Below are positions 52,477 through 60,274 of a stretch of DNA of 64,000 nt, one piece after another. The stretch is from CAVVAL01 sp963740215 (GTDB lineage Bacteria > Actinomycetota > Actinomycetes > Mycobacteriales > Cryptosporangiaceae), in contig CAVUDJ010000019.1 in assembly GCA_963740215.1 (NCBI GenBank), positions 248,001 to 312,000 of the forward strand. The letters are read 5' to 3'. Within the stretch, counting starts at the first letter, position 1. The number at the start of each line of letters is the position of its first letter. Made by a program: the position numbers and the translations under genes. The notes below the pieces were generated by a model, which worked only from the letters and a program-made list of their open reading frames with translations, was not told where the DNA came from and ran no database searches.

Positions 52477-53178
52477 GTGACTCGACGCAACCGCAGGGCT
52501 ATCGCCACTGTCTGCGGGCTGGCGGCCGTGCTGGCTATGGCCGCCTGCACCACGCAGGCGGGCGGGGCCGGCGCCCAGGCCGGAGCGCCCGTTCCGGCTG
52601 CCGACGGCGCGCAGGCTCCCAACGGCCTCGACCCCAACGCCGGGCTGAACGCAGGCGGCAGCACCAACGGTGAGACCACCGCCGACAGCGCCCCGACCGG
52701 CACGGTCGCGACGCTGATCGCGAAGGCCACCCCGAAGATGGGCAACATCGTCACCGACGCCACAGGCAGGACGCTGTACCGGTTCGACAAGGACGGCAGC
52801 AAGCCGGCCAAGTCGAACTGCGACGGCGCGTGTGCCGTCACCTGGCCGCCGCTGCTCAGCGAGGCCATCCCGACGCTGCAGGGCGTCGACCCGAAGGACG
52901 TCGGCACCGTGATCCGCTCCGACGGCAAGCAGCAGGTCACCCTCGGCGGCTGGCCGTTGTACACCTACGCGAAGGACCCGGGCCCCGGCAAGTGGGCTGG
53001 CCAGGGCGTCGGCGGCACCTGGTTCGTGTCCGACCCGACCGGCAAGAAGAACCTCTCCTGCCTCCCGCCCGGCGTGAGCGGCGGCAAGACCGAGGGCGAG
53101 GACGCTGCCCCGTCCAACACCGGCGGCGCGGCTCAGCCGCCTGCTGCGGGTGGCGACACCGGTGGCTACAACTACTGA
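52477..53178 (+). CDS. COG4315-type secreted lipoprotein (PF03640 repeats)
   Basis: A 233-residue lipoprotein. The signal TRRNRRAIATVCGLAAVLAM ends in a lipobox before AAC. After an Ala/Gly-rich linker come the family repeats: GNIVTDATGRTLYRFDKDGS with CDGACAVTWPPLL, and WPLYTYAKDPGPGKWAGQGV ending GGTWFVSDPTGKKN. The YxxD-type repeats are found in extracytoplasmic proteins of actinobacteria; the role is unknown. GTG 52477 is chosen for its GGAGG six bases upstream; an ATG at 52465 lies within that site. The promoter resembles that of the DUF4142 gene near the sigma factor. Confidence 0.88.
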   Translation: MTRRNRRAIATVCGLAAVLAMAACTTQAGGAGAQAGAPVPAADGAQAPNGLDPNAGLNAGGSTNGETTADSAPTGTVATLIAKATPKMGNIVTDATGRTLYRFDKDGSKPAKSNCDGACAVTWPPLLSEAIPTLQGVDPKDVGTVIRSDGKQQVTLGGWPLYTYAKDPGPGKWAGQGVGGTWFVSDPTGKKNLSCLPPGVSGGKTEGEDAAPSNTGGAAQPPAAGGDTGGYNY

Positions 53179-53195
53179 GCACCGCTAGCTAGCAC

Positions 53196-53239
53196 CGGCG
53201 AAGCCGGCCGCGCCCTCCGGGGCACGGCCGGCTTCGCCG
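53196..53239. terminator. Intrinsic terminator with T-tract
   Basis: CGGCGAAGCCGGCCG and CGGCCGGCTTCGCCG, perfect 15-base arms with a 14-base loop, followed by TTTTC; just downstream of the lipoprotein gene. Confidence 0.85.
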
Positions 53240-53670
53240 TTTTCGGGCGCGCTTAGCCAGCTCCTGCCATCCTCCGAACCGCGTCATCGCGTGCAGGCGC
53301 ACGGTGGAGGTATCGGCGGGCCGCCCAGCTACCCGAGGAGGTCCTAGACCGACGACGGATCCCGGCCCGAACCGGACCCGCTGACACGTTCGATCTCCCT
53401 GCCGCCTGAGCCACCCTCACCAGCTTCGGCGACGCCGCTGGCTGACCGACCGACCGCCGCACCAGCTACCGCCGCGGGCGACACAGCCGCACGCACACCT
53501 GAGCCGGGTCCGCCCCAGCCAGCGACGCCCGCGTCACCAGCCGGGGGGAGCTGGCGGCACAGCCGATTGGCCAGCCCGATGCGGCCGTCGCCAGCCCAAG
53601 CGGCGCGGCCGCGTCCGCTTCACTGCCGTGCCCGTGCCGACCGGAGCGGCAGCCCGACGCCACGGCCAGT

Positions 53671-53740
53671 GCAGCAGGACCAGTGCGGCAGGACCGGTGC
53701 GGCAGGGTCGGTGCGGCAGGACCGGTGCGGCAGGACCGGT
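53671..53740. repeat. Five tandem copies of a 14-bp unit
   Basis: Units of GCGGCAGGACCGGT, two of the five copies with one or two changes, run head to tail. Unit length is not a multiple of three, which argues against a conserved protein here. Confidence 0.8.
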
Positions 53741-54113
53741 GCGGGGGCAGGCCGCCAGTTGGGGAGCGCCGGTGCCGTCGTCGGTCAGCGCGCAGCCAGC
53801 TGGCAGGGCGGCCTGGATACGTGAGCGGGTCCGGCGGCGGTCGGGGCAGCTGATTGCCGCTGGCCTAATCGGGCTGATCCTGGGCGCAGGCAGGCTCGCT
53901 GTCGTGGCAGCGGCGGGCGGCGGACAGCGGGCCGGGCCACGGTGCTTCGGGCCACGGCGATCATGACCGCGCCTGGTACAGCGAACTCCAGGGCGGAGTC
54001 CCGCGCCGGGCAGGCGGCTGTCGGAACGCCCGCGCACCCGCTCCGGCCAGCGAACCTCTGGCGGGATCACGGAGCCAGGCTCAATGCCGGTGACCTAAGC
54101 CATCGGTGTCGAT

Positions 54114-54180
54114 GAACGGTCAGGGTTTGGCGGTATGAGGCGCCCGGTCTCAGGCCTATCGTCCCGAGAGTTGGGTTTCG
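54114..54180 (+). repeat. R-family foldback repeat, copy R4 (67 bp, diverged)
   Basis: Starts GAACGGTCAGGGTTTGGCGG and contains GCCCGGTCTCAGGC as the inner hairpin. It aligns to R1 with a single one-base gap; the segment GGTTT(T)GGCGGTAT is shared. The terminal arms are degenerate. Confidence 0.6.
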
Positions 54181-54241
54181 TCCCCGACAGATGCGTGGCA
54201 GTGAGTGCTGTATCAGCCGCGGGCGTCCGTCCATTATCGAC

Positions 54242-54295
54242 TAGTCGGGGTAGGTAACCCTACGTCGCGGATCGTAGGGTTACCTTCCCCGACTA
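54242..54295. repeat. Long palindrome in the gene-poor region
   Basis: 23-base arms (54242-54264 beginning TAGTCGGGGTAGGTAACCCT, and 54273-54295) with one mismatch and an eight-base loop. It lies between repeats R4 and R5. No adjacent gene end explains it as a terminator. Confidence 0.7.
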
Positions 54296-54354
54296 ATCCA
54301 ATATGGACACCTGGCGGTCCAGGTGAAAGCCGCCAGCGAGCGCCGCGACGCTGG

Positions 54355-54422
54355 CAACTGTCGGGGAAATGGCTGCATCCTGCGCCCGGTTTCAGGACCA
54401 CTGCCCCGACAGTCCGTTTTCC
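54355..54422 (+). repeat. R-family foldback repeat, copy R5 (68 bp)
   Basis: Terminal arms ACTGTCGGGG and CCCCGACAGT are perfect 10-base inverted repeats; the inner hairpin region is GCCCGGTTTCAGGAC. It aligns without gaps to R1 over 68 bases. Confidence 0.75.
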
Positions 54423-54514
54423 CCGGCGGGCACGCCCAACGGCCCACGACCCTTAAGTCACCGGCATTGAGCCAGCTCCCCGATCCCACCGAAACCGCCG
54501 GAGCCGCAAACCAA

Positions 54515-54547
54515 GAGGGCCCGGACGCGAAACGCGTCCGGGCCCTC
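54515..54547. terminator. Strong terminator of the sigma/anti-sigma operon
   Basis: GAGGGCCCGGACGCG and CGCGTCCGGGCCCTC, perfect 15-base arms with loop AAA, 13 bp past the anti-sigma stop on the minus strand. Confidence 0.85.
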
Positions 54548-54559
54548 AAGGCGTAAAGA

Positions 54560-55327
54560 TCAGGCGACCGGCACCCGCACCAGCGTGGCGCCGTCCGTCG
54601 TGCGGACCTCGAAGTAGCTGATGTCGGTGCGCTGGACGCCGGTGCCGCCTTCGAGCGTGAGCGGGTCGGGCTGCTCTGGCGTGCCGTACCCCTGGGGCGA
54701 GACCGTCCAGGTGGCGGCGGTGTCGTTCTGACCGTCGCGCGAGACGGCCACGAGCTGGCACTTGAGCGGGCCACGGACGCCGCTCAGCTCCATCGCGACC
54801 TGCGTACCCCAGAGCTTCGGCTGGAGGCCGAGCTTGGCTTTGACGCCGCTGGTCGAGTTGGTGCTCTGGAACTGCTCGCCGCTGATCCCGACGCTCTTGT
54901 CGCCGCCGGTGTCCGGGGTCGGGCTGGACGTCGCGGGCGGCGTGGTGCCGCGGGCGATCGAAGGAGCCTGATCCTGATTGCCGCCGAGCTGCTGCCCGCC
55001 GGCGATGCCACCCGCGATGCCGCCCGCGAGGACGACGATGCCGGCGGCGGCCGCGAAGATGCGTCGCGTCCGTGCCTTGCGCCGCTCGAACGAGACGACG
55101 TTGAGCATTCGGTCGAGAGCTTGCCCATCCTGGGTGGACTGCTCGGCCGCGACCAAGCTGTCCGCGTCGACGTGCGAGAGCAGCGTCGACACCATCGTGA
55201 GTTGTTCGAGCTCGATCGCGCACTGGTCGCACTCGGCCAGGTGCATCTCGAACATCTCGGATTCCCGGTCCCCCAGGACCCCCAGGGCATAGGCCGCGAC
55301 GTCTCTGTGATCGACGTTGGCGGTCAT
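54560..55327 (-). CDS. Zinc-type anti-sigma factor (RskA/RslA-like)
   Basis: A 255-residue single-span membrane protein. The N-terminal domain contains HLAECDQC, the H-x3-C-x2-C zinc motif of redox- or envelope-sensing anti-sigma factors, after AAYALGVLGDRESEMFEMHL. A membrane helix follows (IFAAAAGIVVLAGGIAGGIA), then an extracytoplasmic domain ending with TAATWTVSPQGYGTPEQPDP and FEVRTTDGATLVRVPV, as in RskA-type proteins. It would hold the sigma factor encoded immediately upstream inactive until a signal. The ATG overlaps the sigma gene stop by four bases. Confidence 0.92.
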   Translation of the reverse strand: MTANVDHRDVAAYALGVLGDRESEMFEMHLAECDQCAIELEQLTMVSTLLSHVDADSLVAAEQSTQDGQALDRMLNVVSFERRKARTRRIFAAAAGIVVLAGGIAGGIAGGQQLGGNQDQAPSIARGTTPPATSSPTPDTGGDKSVGISGEQFQSTNSTSGVKAKLGLQPKLWGTQVAMELSGVRGPLKCQLVAVSRDGQNDTAATWTVSPQGYGTPEQPDPLTLEGGTGVQRTDISYFEVRTTDGATLVRVPVA

Positions 55328-56043
55328 GCCGTCACCCCCCGCTCCTCCAATGCGGTGCGCAGCGCGCGCAACGCGTAGTAGACCCTTGATTTCACCGTGC
55401 CGACCGGAAGTCCGAGGGTCTCGGCTGCTTCCTGAACGGTCCTGCCACGGAAGTACGTTTCGACGACGGCCTCGCGGTGGGCGGGGCTGAGCGTCCGGAG
55501 TGCGTCGGTAATCGTCATGAGCTGGAGTACCCGATCCATCTCATCGGCCGAAGGGATGTTCTCCAGCGGGCCGTCGTCCGTCTCCCACGGCCGGACGCTG
55601 CGGCTGCGGTGATCGTCGATCACGATCCGTCGCGCCACCGTCACAAGCCATGGGCGCAGCGAGGCCGCGCCGTTCGTCCCGAGCTTATGCGCGTTCTTCC
55701 AGGCACGCAGGAGCGTCTCCTGGACCACGTCCTCCGCGCGCTGGCGGTCGCCGCCTGTGAGGCGGAGCACGAAAACGAGCAGCGGACGGGCGTGCTCCTC
55801 GTACATCGACCGGAGCAACTGCTCCTCGTCGACGCCGCTGGGCTCGGGCAGTTCGTGCCTGCCACGACGGGGGGTCTGCCTACGTGTCACGGAGTCATCA
55901 TCGCTGGGCCGTGCCGAGCGACCGACAGCCGGCCCCTGTTGCTGTGCAACGGTGCCGCGCCGCCCACTCGAGCGTGCGACGGAGAGTGCCGGTCGCCCAT
56001 TGCCTGCCAGACCTCCATGAACTCCGATGGTCACGGTGCTCAT
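55324..56043 (-). CDS. ECF sigma factor, SigL-like
   Basis: A 239-residue ECF sigma factor. Region 2 is VFVLRLTGGDRQRAEDVVQE followed by TLLRAWKNAHKLG and RPWLVTVARRIVIDDHRSR; region 4 is ALRTLSPAHREAVVETYFRG, VQEAAETLGLPVGTVKSRVY and YALRALRTALEERGV. The end closely resembles mycobacterial SigL. The first 50-60 residues before region 2 are atypical, so the real start may be a GTG at 55890 rather than ATG 56043. It is cotranscribed with its anti-sigma gene. TGAACC-type promoters lie before two nearby envelope-protein genes. Confidence 0.92.
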   Translation of the reverse strand: MSTVTIGVHGGLAGNGRPALSVARSSGRRGTVAQQQGPAVGRSARPSDDDSVTRRQTPRRGRHELPEPSGVDEEQLLRSMYEEHARPLLVFVLRLTGGDRQRAEDVVQETLLRAWKNAHKLGTNGAASLRPWLVTVARRIVIDDHRSRSVRPWETDDGPLENIPSADEMDRVLQLMTITDALRTLSPAHREAVVETYFRGRTVQEAAETLGLPVGTVKSRVYYALRALRTALEERGVTA

Positions 56044-56168
56044 CTCTAGATCGCCGTGGGGCGATCGGGCTGAATGTCCACCAGTGACCTCCGTGTGTTC
56101 GTCGTCTTGCTGTTCGGTCGGGTACGGCAGCTGGCCGCGTCTACCGGGGCCTGTGCCGTTCAGCAGGT

Positions 56169-56196
56169 GGTACGGGCCTACCGCCGATCCGGATCA
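56169..56196 (-). promoter_or_regulatory. Possible autoregulatory ECF promoter of the sigma gene
   Basis: On the minus strand TGATCC (56191-56196), 16 bases, CGTACC (56169-56174). The -10 equals that of the DUF4142 promoter, but the -35 differs by one base from TGAACC, so support is modest. Confidence 0.3.
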
Positions 56197-56227
56197 ACGA
56201 ATGCCCAACTTGTTTTCGTGGGCCTGA

Positions 56228-56255
56228 TGAACCCGCCCTGCTCACGCTCCGTACC
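56228..56255 (+). promoter_or_regulatory. SigL-type (ECF) promoter candidate of the DUF4142 gene
   Basis: TGAACC (56228-56233), a 16-base spacer and CGTACC (56250-56255), 97 bp before the ATG of the DUF4142 gene and divergent from the sigma gene. Confidence 0.55.
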
Positions 56256-56351
56256 CCCTTCCGAGCGTGGCCCGGTGCTTCCCTGCCGGAGTGACGCCGA
56301 CCGGTTTTCGCGGAGCCTCTGCGACGCCCTAACCATCGGAAGGAAGTTGTC

Positions 56352-57419
56352 ATGCGGACACAGCACCGGGGGTCCCGTGCCGGCCACCACCGGCCTGAAG
56401 TCGGAGAGAGCCGCGTCTCACGGAGACGCCGGCAGAGCACTCCGGGCTACGGGAAACTGCTGCCGCTGGCCGCTTTCGTCGCCGTCGGTGCGCTCACGGC
56501 CTGGATGGCAGTGGGCTTCATCGGCTCCGGCGACGAGACGAACGTCGCCAGCGCCAATCCCGCACCGGTGAGCGACTCGAGCAAGGGCACCAGCACCGGT
56601 GCCGGCACTGGCGGTGCCGACGGTGCCGACTCGAAGACGACCCAGACGAAGTACGGGCCACTCACGGCCGCCGACCGTGACTTCATGGACAAGGTTCGCC
56701 AGGCGGGCGCCTGGGAAGGGCCGACCGGACGCCAGGCGCAGGAGCGGGCCGGTAGCCAGAAGGTCAAGGACGTGGGCCTACAGCTGGTCTCCGACCACGC
56801 GCAGCTCGACGCGAAGGTGATCGCGGTGGCGCAGCAGCTCGGCCACACGCTGCCGACGGGCCCCAGCACGCAGCAGCAGGGTTGGATGGACGAGCTGTCG
56901 CAGGCGCAGGGTGCCGAGTACGACCAGCTGTTCGCGGACCGGCTTCGCGCGGCGCACGGCAAGGTGTTCGCGGTCGTCGCCGACATCCGGGCCGGTACGA
57001 AGAACGGCATGATCCGCCAGCTCGCCCAGACGACGAACGCGGCCGTGCTGAAGCACATGACGATCCTGGAGGGCACCGGGTTCGTGAACTTCGGCGAACT
57101 CCCGGACGCCAAGCCCCCGGCGGGGCCGGCAGTCCCGCCCGCCAAGGGGGGTAAGACGGACGGCAACGGCGCTCAGACGTCGTCGGGGGGCAACAGCGGC
57201 AACTCCGGGTCGAACTCGAACGGCGGCCCGATCGGCGGCGGCCAGCCCGACCTGGGCAACCTGCCGCAGAACAACCAGGCGGGGCAGAACCTCCAGCCGG
57301 CAAGCAGCCGTTCGCAGCGGGACGGCGGCGTGGACAACACGATCATCGTGATCATGCTCGCGGTTGCCGGCGTGATCAGCGCCATCACCTACATGCAGTT
57401 GCACCGGCGACGCCGGTAG
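56352..57419 (+). CDS. DUF4142 domain protein, membrane anchored at both ends
   Basis: A 355-residue protein. A basic N-terminus is followed by a membrane helix (LLPLAAFVAVGALTAWMAVG), a Ser/Thr/Gly linker, and the DUF4142 four-helix domain at about residues 97-250 (LTAADRDFMDKVRQAGAWEG, VKDVGLQLVSDHAQLDAKVI, GAEYDQLFADRLRAAHGKVF, TTNAAVLKHMTILEGTGFV). An Asn/Gly/Ser-rich stretch and a second helix (NTIIVIMLAVAGVISAITYM) before RRRR end it. The domain is therefore extracytoplasmic. It is related to ferritin-like/DUF305-like helical proteins; its role is unknown. Probably part of the SigL-type regulon. Confidence 0.88.
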   Translation: MRTQHRGSRAGHHRPEVGESRVSRRRRQSTPGYGKLLPLAAFVAVGALTAWMAVGFIGSGDETNVASANPAPVSDSSKGTSTGAGTGGADGADSKTTQTKYGPLTAADRDFMDKVRQAGAWEGPTGRQAQERAGSQKVKDVGLQLVSDHAQLDAKVIAVAQQLGHTLPTGPSTQQQGWMDELSQAQGAEYDQLFADRLRAAHGKVFAVVADIRAGTKNGMIRQLAQTTNAAVLKHMTILEGTGFVNFGELPDAKPPAGPAVPPAKGGKTDGNGAQTSSGGNSGNSGSNSNGGPIGGGQPDLGNLPQNNQAGQNLQPASSRSQRDGGVDNTIIVIMLAVAGVISAITYMQLHRRRR

Positions 57420-57438
57420 CTGCCGAATCGCTTCAGAT

Positions 57439-57471
57439 CACGAGGCCGGGGTCACTGACCCCGGCCTCGTG
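57439..57471. terminator. Hairpin terminator after the DUF4142 gene
   Basis: CACGAGGCCGGGGTCA and TGACCCCGGCCTCGTG, perfect 16-base arms around a single base. Confidence 0.85.
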
Positions 57472-57595
57472 CTGTGCGTGGGGCCAGTGGGACGGATGTC
57501 CAAATAATGGGACTTGTTACAAATATTACCGGAGGGTTACCGTTGAGTAACGTCGGGTCCCTGCCCGGCGTTCCTTTGCGCCAGCGGAGGTCCTC

Positions 57596-58432
57596 ATGTC
57601 CAGAAGACGTCTCCTCCCACTCGCCGCTACGACGACCGTCGCACTGCTGCTCAGCGCACTGCTCAGCCCACCACTGGCGGCCGAACCCGGCCCGGCGCCC
57701 GGCTCGATGGCCGCCATCGGTGACTCGATCACCCGCGGCTTCAACGCCTGCGGCTGGTACTCGGACTGCGTCGGCAGCAACTGGAGTACCGGCACCAGCA
57801 CCTCGATCAACAGTCACTACCTGCGGCTGCGGGCCGTAAACAGCGCGATCAACGGCCGCAACCACAACGTCGCCCGCACCGGGGCGAAGTCCGACGCGTT
57901 ACCCGGCCAGGCCCAGGCGGCGGTGAACCAGCGGGTCGACTACGTGACGATCCTGATCGGCGCCAACGACGCGTGCACGTCCAGCGAGGCAGGCATGACG
58001 GCCGTCGCCACGTTCCAGTCCCGCGTCGAGTCGGCGCTCGCCACGCTCAAGTCGGGGGTCCCGAACGCGAAGATCTACGTCATCAGCGTCCCGGACATCA
58101 AGCGACTCTGGTTCGTCGGCAAGGACAACGGGTCCGCGCGGGCGACATGGTCGTTGTTCGGCATCTGCAAGTCGATGCTGGCGAACCCCACCTCCACCGC
58201 GCCCGCCGACGTCGCTCGCCGTGACCGCGTCCGCCAGCGCGTCATCGAGTACAACCAGGTCTACGCGGTGGCGTGCGCCGCGTACGGGCCGAACTGCACG
58301 TTCGACGGCAATGCCGCCTTCAACTACCCCTTCGCGCTCAGCCAGGTGAGCACGTGGGACTACTTCCACCCGAACGCCACCGGCCAGAAGGTGCTCGCGC
58401 AACTCTCCTGGGACGCGGGCTTCGGCTGGTAG
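57596..58432 (+). CDS. Secreted SGNH/GDSL esterase-lipase
   Basis: A 278-residue exported protein. The signal RRRLLPLAATTTVALLLSAL ends near AAEPG. The SGNH blocks are MAAIGDSITRGFNACGWYSD (nucleophile Ser), NVARTGAKSDALPGQ (Gly), VTILIGANDACTSS (Asn) and WDYFHPNATGQKVLA (Asp/His). Several Cys suggest disulfides, as in Streptomyces extracellular lipases. The ATG has CGGAGG upstream. A short inverted repeat GTTAC-N6-GTAAC at 57536-57551 just before the gene may be an operator. Confidence 0.92.
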   Translation: MSRRRLLPLAATTTVALLLSALLSPPLAAEPGPAPGSMAAIGDSITRGFNACGWYSDCVGSNWSTGTSTSINSHYLRLRAVNSAINGRNHNVARTGAKSDALPGQAQAAVNQRVDYVTILIGANDACTSSEAGMTAVATFQSRVESALATLKSGVPNAKIYVISVPDIKRLWFVGKDNGSARATWSLFGICKSMLANPTSTAPADVARRDRVRQRVIEYNQVYAVACAAYGPNCTFDGNAAFNYPFALSQVSTWDYFHPNATGQKVLAQLSWDAGFGW

Positions 58433-58441
58433 GCCTGGACG

Positions 58442-58486
58442 GCTGCGGTTCAATCGCGCCCGCTGGGGGCGCGATTGAACCGCAGC
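58442..58486. terminator. Long perfect palindrome, family Q copy 4
   Basis: Perfect 20-base arms (58442-58461 beginning GCTGCGGTTCAATCGCG, and 58467-58486) with a five-base loop, between the convergent esterase and DinB-like genes. Confidence 0.85.
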
Positions 58487-58489
58487 ACG

Positions 58490-59059
58490 TCACTTCCAGG
58501 ACGGGTCGCGCCCGAACGCGGCCAGCAACGCCGACTGCGGGTCGTCGGCGGGAACGTCCGGGCGGGCGCCCACCACACCCGCCGAGCGGTACATGTCCTC
58601 GTTCGACGCGAACCACGCTGCGACGGCCTCGACGGCGCTGGGATCGAGGTGCCGGTCACCGTCCGTCGCGGCGGCCAGGTCCCAGGCGTGGATCAGCTGG
58701 TCGGCGGCGACCTGGCGCGTGTACTCCTCGGCGGGCAGATCCCCGAACGACAGGTGGACGATCCGCTGCTCGGCGACGGCATCCGGCACGGCGGCGTCCG
58801 CCTCGGCCGCCGCCTCCACTGCGACGGTGTCGGGGGCGTCGCCGAGGAGGTCCCCGTCGAACCGGTCACCGACCTCCTCGATCGTGGCGCCGGCCATCAG
58901 CGGCGGCAGCCAGCGCTGCTCGCCCACAACGTGGTTCATCAGGCTCCGCACGTCCCATTCAGCGCACGGCGTCCGGGCATTCCACCGGTCCGGGGCGACC
59001 CCGTTGACCCGGGCGGTCCACTCGGCGGTGGTGCGGCGGTACAGCTCGACGGCGTCCAT
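58490..59059 (-). CDS. TIGR03086-type metal-binding protein (DinB / mycothiol-dependent isomerase fold)
   Basis: A 189-residue protein: VELYRRTTAEWTARVNGVAP, NARTPCAEWDVRSLMNHVVG (first His), GEQRWLPPLMAGATIEEVGD, then IVHLSFGDLPAEEYTRQVAA and DQLIHAWDLAAATDGDRHLD (second His and acidic ligand). This is the actinobacterial four-helix DinB-like layout related to mycothiol-dependent maleylpyruvate isomerase, where a divalent metal activates a thiol substrate. The specific reaction is unknown. It is convergent with the esterase gene and divergent from the oxidoreductase gene. Confidence 0.9.
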   Translation of the reverse strand: MDAVELYRRTTAEWTARVNGVAPDRWNARTPCAEWDVRSLMNHVVGEQRWLPPLMAGATIEEVGDRFDGDLLGDAPDTVAVEAAAEADAAVPDAVAEQRIVHLSFGDLPAEEYTRQVAADQLIHAWDLAAATDGDRHLDPSAVEAVAAWFASNEDMYRSAGVVGARPDVPADDPQSALLAAFGRDPSWK

Positions 59060-59092
59060 CTCGACTCCTCTCGCCGGACACCGTCAGCCTAT

Positions 59093-59132
59093 GCGGTTGG
59101 ATCGTGAAGCCTGACTGCACAATCCAACCGCG
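59093..59132. terminator. Palindrome, family Q copy 3
   Basis: Left arm TGCGGTTG... and right arm CAATCCAACCGC pair with small mismatches across 59093-59132. Unusually it lies between divergent genes, just upstream of the oxidoreductase ATG, so a terminator role is doubtful. Confidence 0.5.
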
Positions 59133-59142
59133 AGGGGTGCAA

Positions 59143-60129
59143 ATGCGCGCAGTGGTCATCGCCCGGCACGGTTCTCCCGACGTGTTAAGGGTCGAGGAGC
59201 GGCCCGAACCGTCAGCCGGCCAGGGGCAGCTCCTGCTGGACGTCCGTGCGGTCGGGATCAACTTCGCCGACCTCATGGCCCGCGTCGGCCTCTACCCGGA
59301 CGCGCCCAAGCCGCCGTCCGTCGTCGGCTACGAGGTCGCCGGTGTGGTCACCGCGCTCGGCGAGGGCGTCACCGAGTTCGCGGTCGGCGACCGGGTGATG
59401 GCAGGCACCAGGTTCGGCGGGTACGTCGAGCAGATCGCGGTCGCCGCCGAGGACACGATCCCGCTGCCCGACCGGCTCAGCTTCGAGCAGGGCGCCGCGG
59501 TACCGGTCAACTACGTGACGGCGTGGGCCGCGCTGGTGCGGTTCGGCGCGCTGCTGCCGGGGGAGCGGGTGCTGATCCACGCGGCGGCGGGCGGGGTCGG
59601 GATCGCCGCCACCCAGATCGCAAAGCGGTACGGCGCCGAGGTCTACGGCACCGCGTCGCCGGCCAAGCACGACGCGATCCGCGGCTTCGGGGTCGACCAC
59701 GCGCTGGAGTACGGGCCGCGCGACCTGCCGCCGATGGACATCGTCCTGGACGCGATCGGCGGGGCGAGCTTCCGCGCCAGCTACGACGCGCTGCGGCCCG
59801 GCGGCCGGCTCGTGGCGTTCGGCGCGTCCGCGGTGATGTCGGGGGAGAAGCGGAACCTGGTCACGGCGGTCAAGGCGGCGCTGCGGATGCCCCGGTTCAA
59901 CCTCATCTCGCAGATGTCTGACTCCAAGGCCGTGATCGGACTCAACATGCTTCGGCTCTGGGACTCGTACGGCACGCTCGCGCCCTTCACCGGTGCCCTG
60001 CGTGAGCTGCTCGATGACGGCACGATCCAGCCTGTGGTCGCCCGTGCGTTTCCCTTCGAGCAGGCCGCCGATGCGCACCGGTACCTGTCGGAGCGCCGCA
60101 ACGTCGGCAAGGTCGTCCTGGTGCCGTGA
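59143..60129 (+). CDS. Zinc-independent quinone oxidoreductase (VAT-1/QOR-like MDR)
   Basis: A 328-residue medium-chain reductase: MRAVVIARHGSPDVLRVEER, RAVGINFADLMARVGLYPDA, VVGYEVAGVVTALGEGV, NYVTAWAALVRFGALLPGER, VLIHAAAGGVGIAATQIAKR (NADP-binding loop), AIGGASFRASYDALRPGGRL and PFEQAADAHRYLSERRNVGK. No zinc ligands are seen. The Arg/Phe-rich middle (MPRFNLISQMSDSKAVIGLN) is characteristic of the VAT-1-like group. ATG 59143 follows GAGGGG. It is probably monocistronic; no partner gene indicates the substrate. Confidence 0.9.
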   Translation: MRAVVIARHGSPDVLRVEERPEPSAGQGQLLLDVRAVGINFADLMARVGLYPDAPKPPSVVGYEVAGVVTALGEGVTEFAVGDRVMAGTRFGGYVEQIAVAAEDTIPLPDRLSFEQGAAVPVNYVTAWAALVRFGALLPGERVLIHAAAGGVGIAATQIAKRYGAEVYGTASPAKHDAIRGFGVDHALEYGPRDLPPMDIVLDAIGGASFRASYDALRPGGRLVAFGASAVMSGEKRNLVTAVKAALRMPRFNLISQMSDSKAVIGLNMLRLWDSYGTLAPFTGALRELLDDGTIQPVVARAFPFEQAADAHRYLSERRNVGKVVLVP

Positions 60130-60193
60130 GCCTGGTGCATTGAGCCTGGGCCTTGAGCCGTAACGCCAGCATGGGCTCGTGGCAAGAAGGGGT

Positions 60194-60274
60194 GTGACGA
60201 ACACATACGTAGTCGAGGCGGCGGCCCGCGCCAAGCTGCGCGAGGCGTTCCAGCCACAGGAGGAACAGTCATGA
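60194..60274 (+). CDS. Possible 26-codon leader or remnant frame
   Basis: GTG 60194 preceded by AAGAAGGGG opens a short frame VTNTYVVEAAARAKLREAFQ ending PQEEQS, whose TGA overlaps the ATG of the next gene (ATGA). Translation of this peptide would couple into the downstream gene. It may be a true small upstream gene or the remnant of a longer upstream partner. Confidence 0.35.
   Translation: MTNTYVVEAAARAKLREAFQPQEEQS

Larger units (their letters stand above)
53240..54514. other. Gene-poor region of about 1.3 kb with repeats
   Basis: No open frame here has family-like sequence, a good start or normal actinobacterial codon pattern. The region holds a 14-bp tandem repeat (53671-53740), two R-family repeats (54114-54180 and 54355-54422) and a 23-base palindrome (54242-54295). 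It may be decayed coding sequence or a landing area for small elements. A 178-codon minus-strand frame (53534-54070) is read mainly through the tandem repeat and is not supported. Confidence 0.6.

Noticed and set aside
53534..54070. A 178-codon minus-strand frame in the gene-poor region
   Set aside because: It depends on a 14-bp tandem repeat and Pro/Arg-rich random-like sequence, with no start signal and no recognisable domain.
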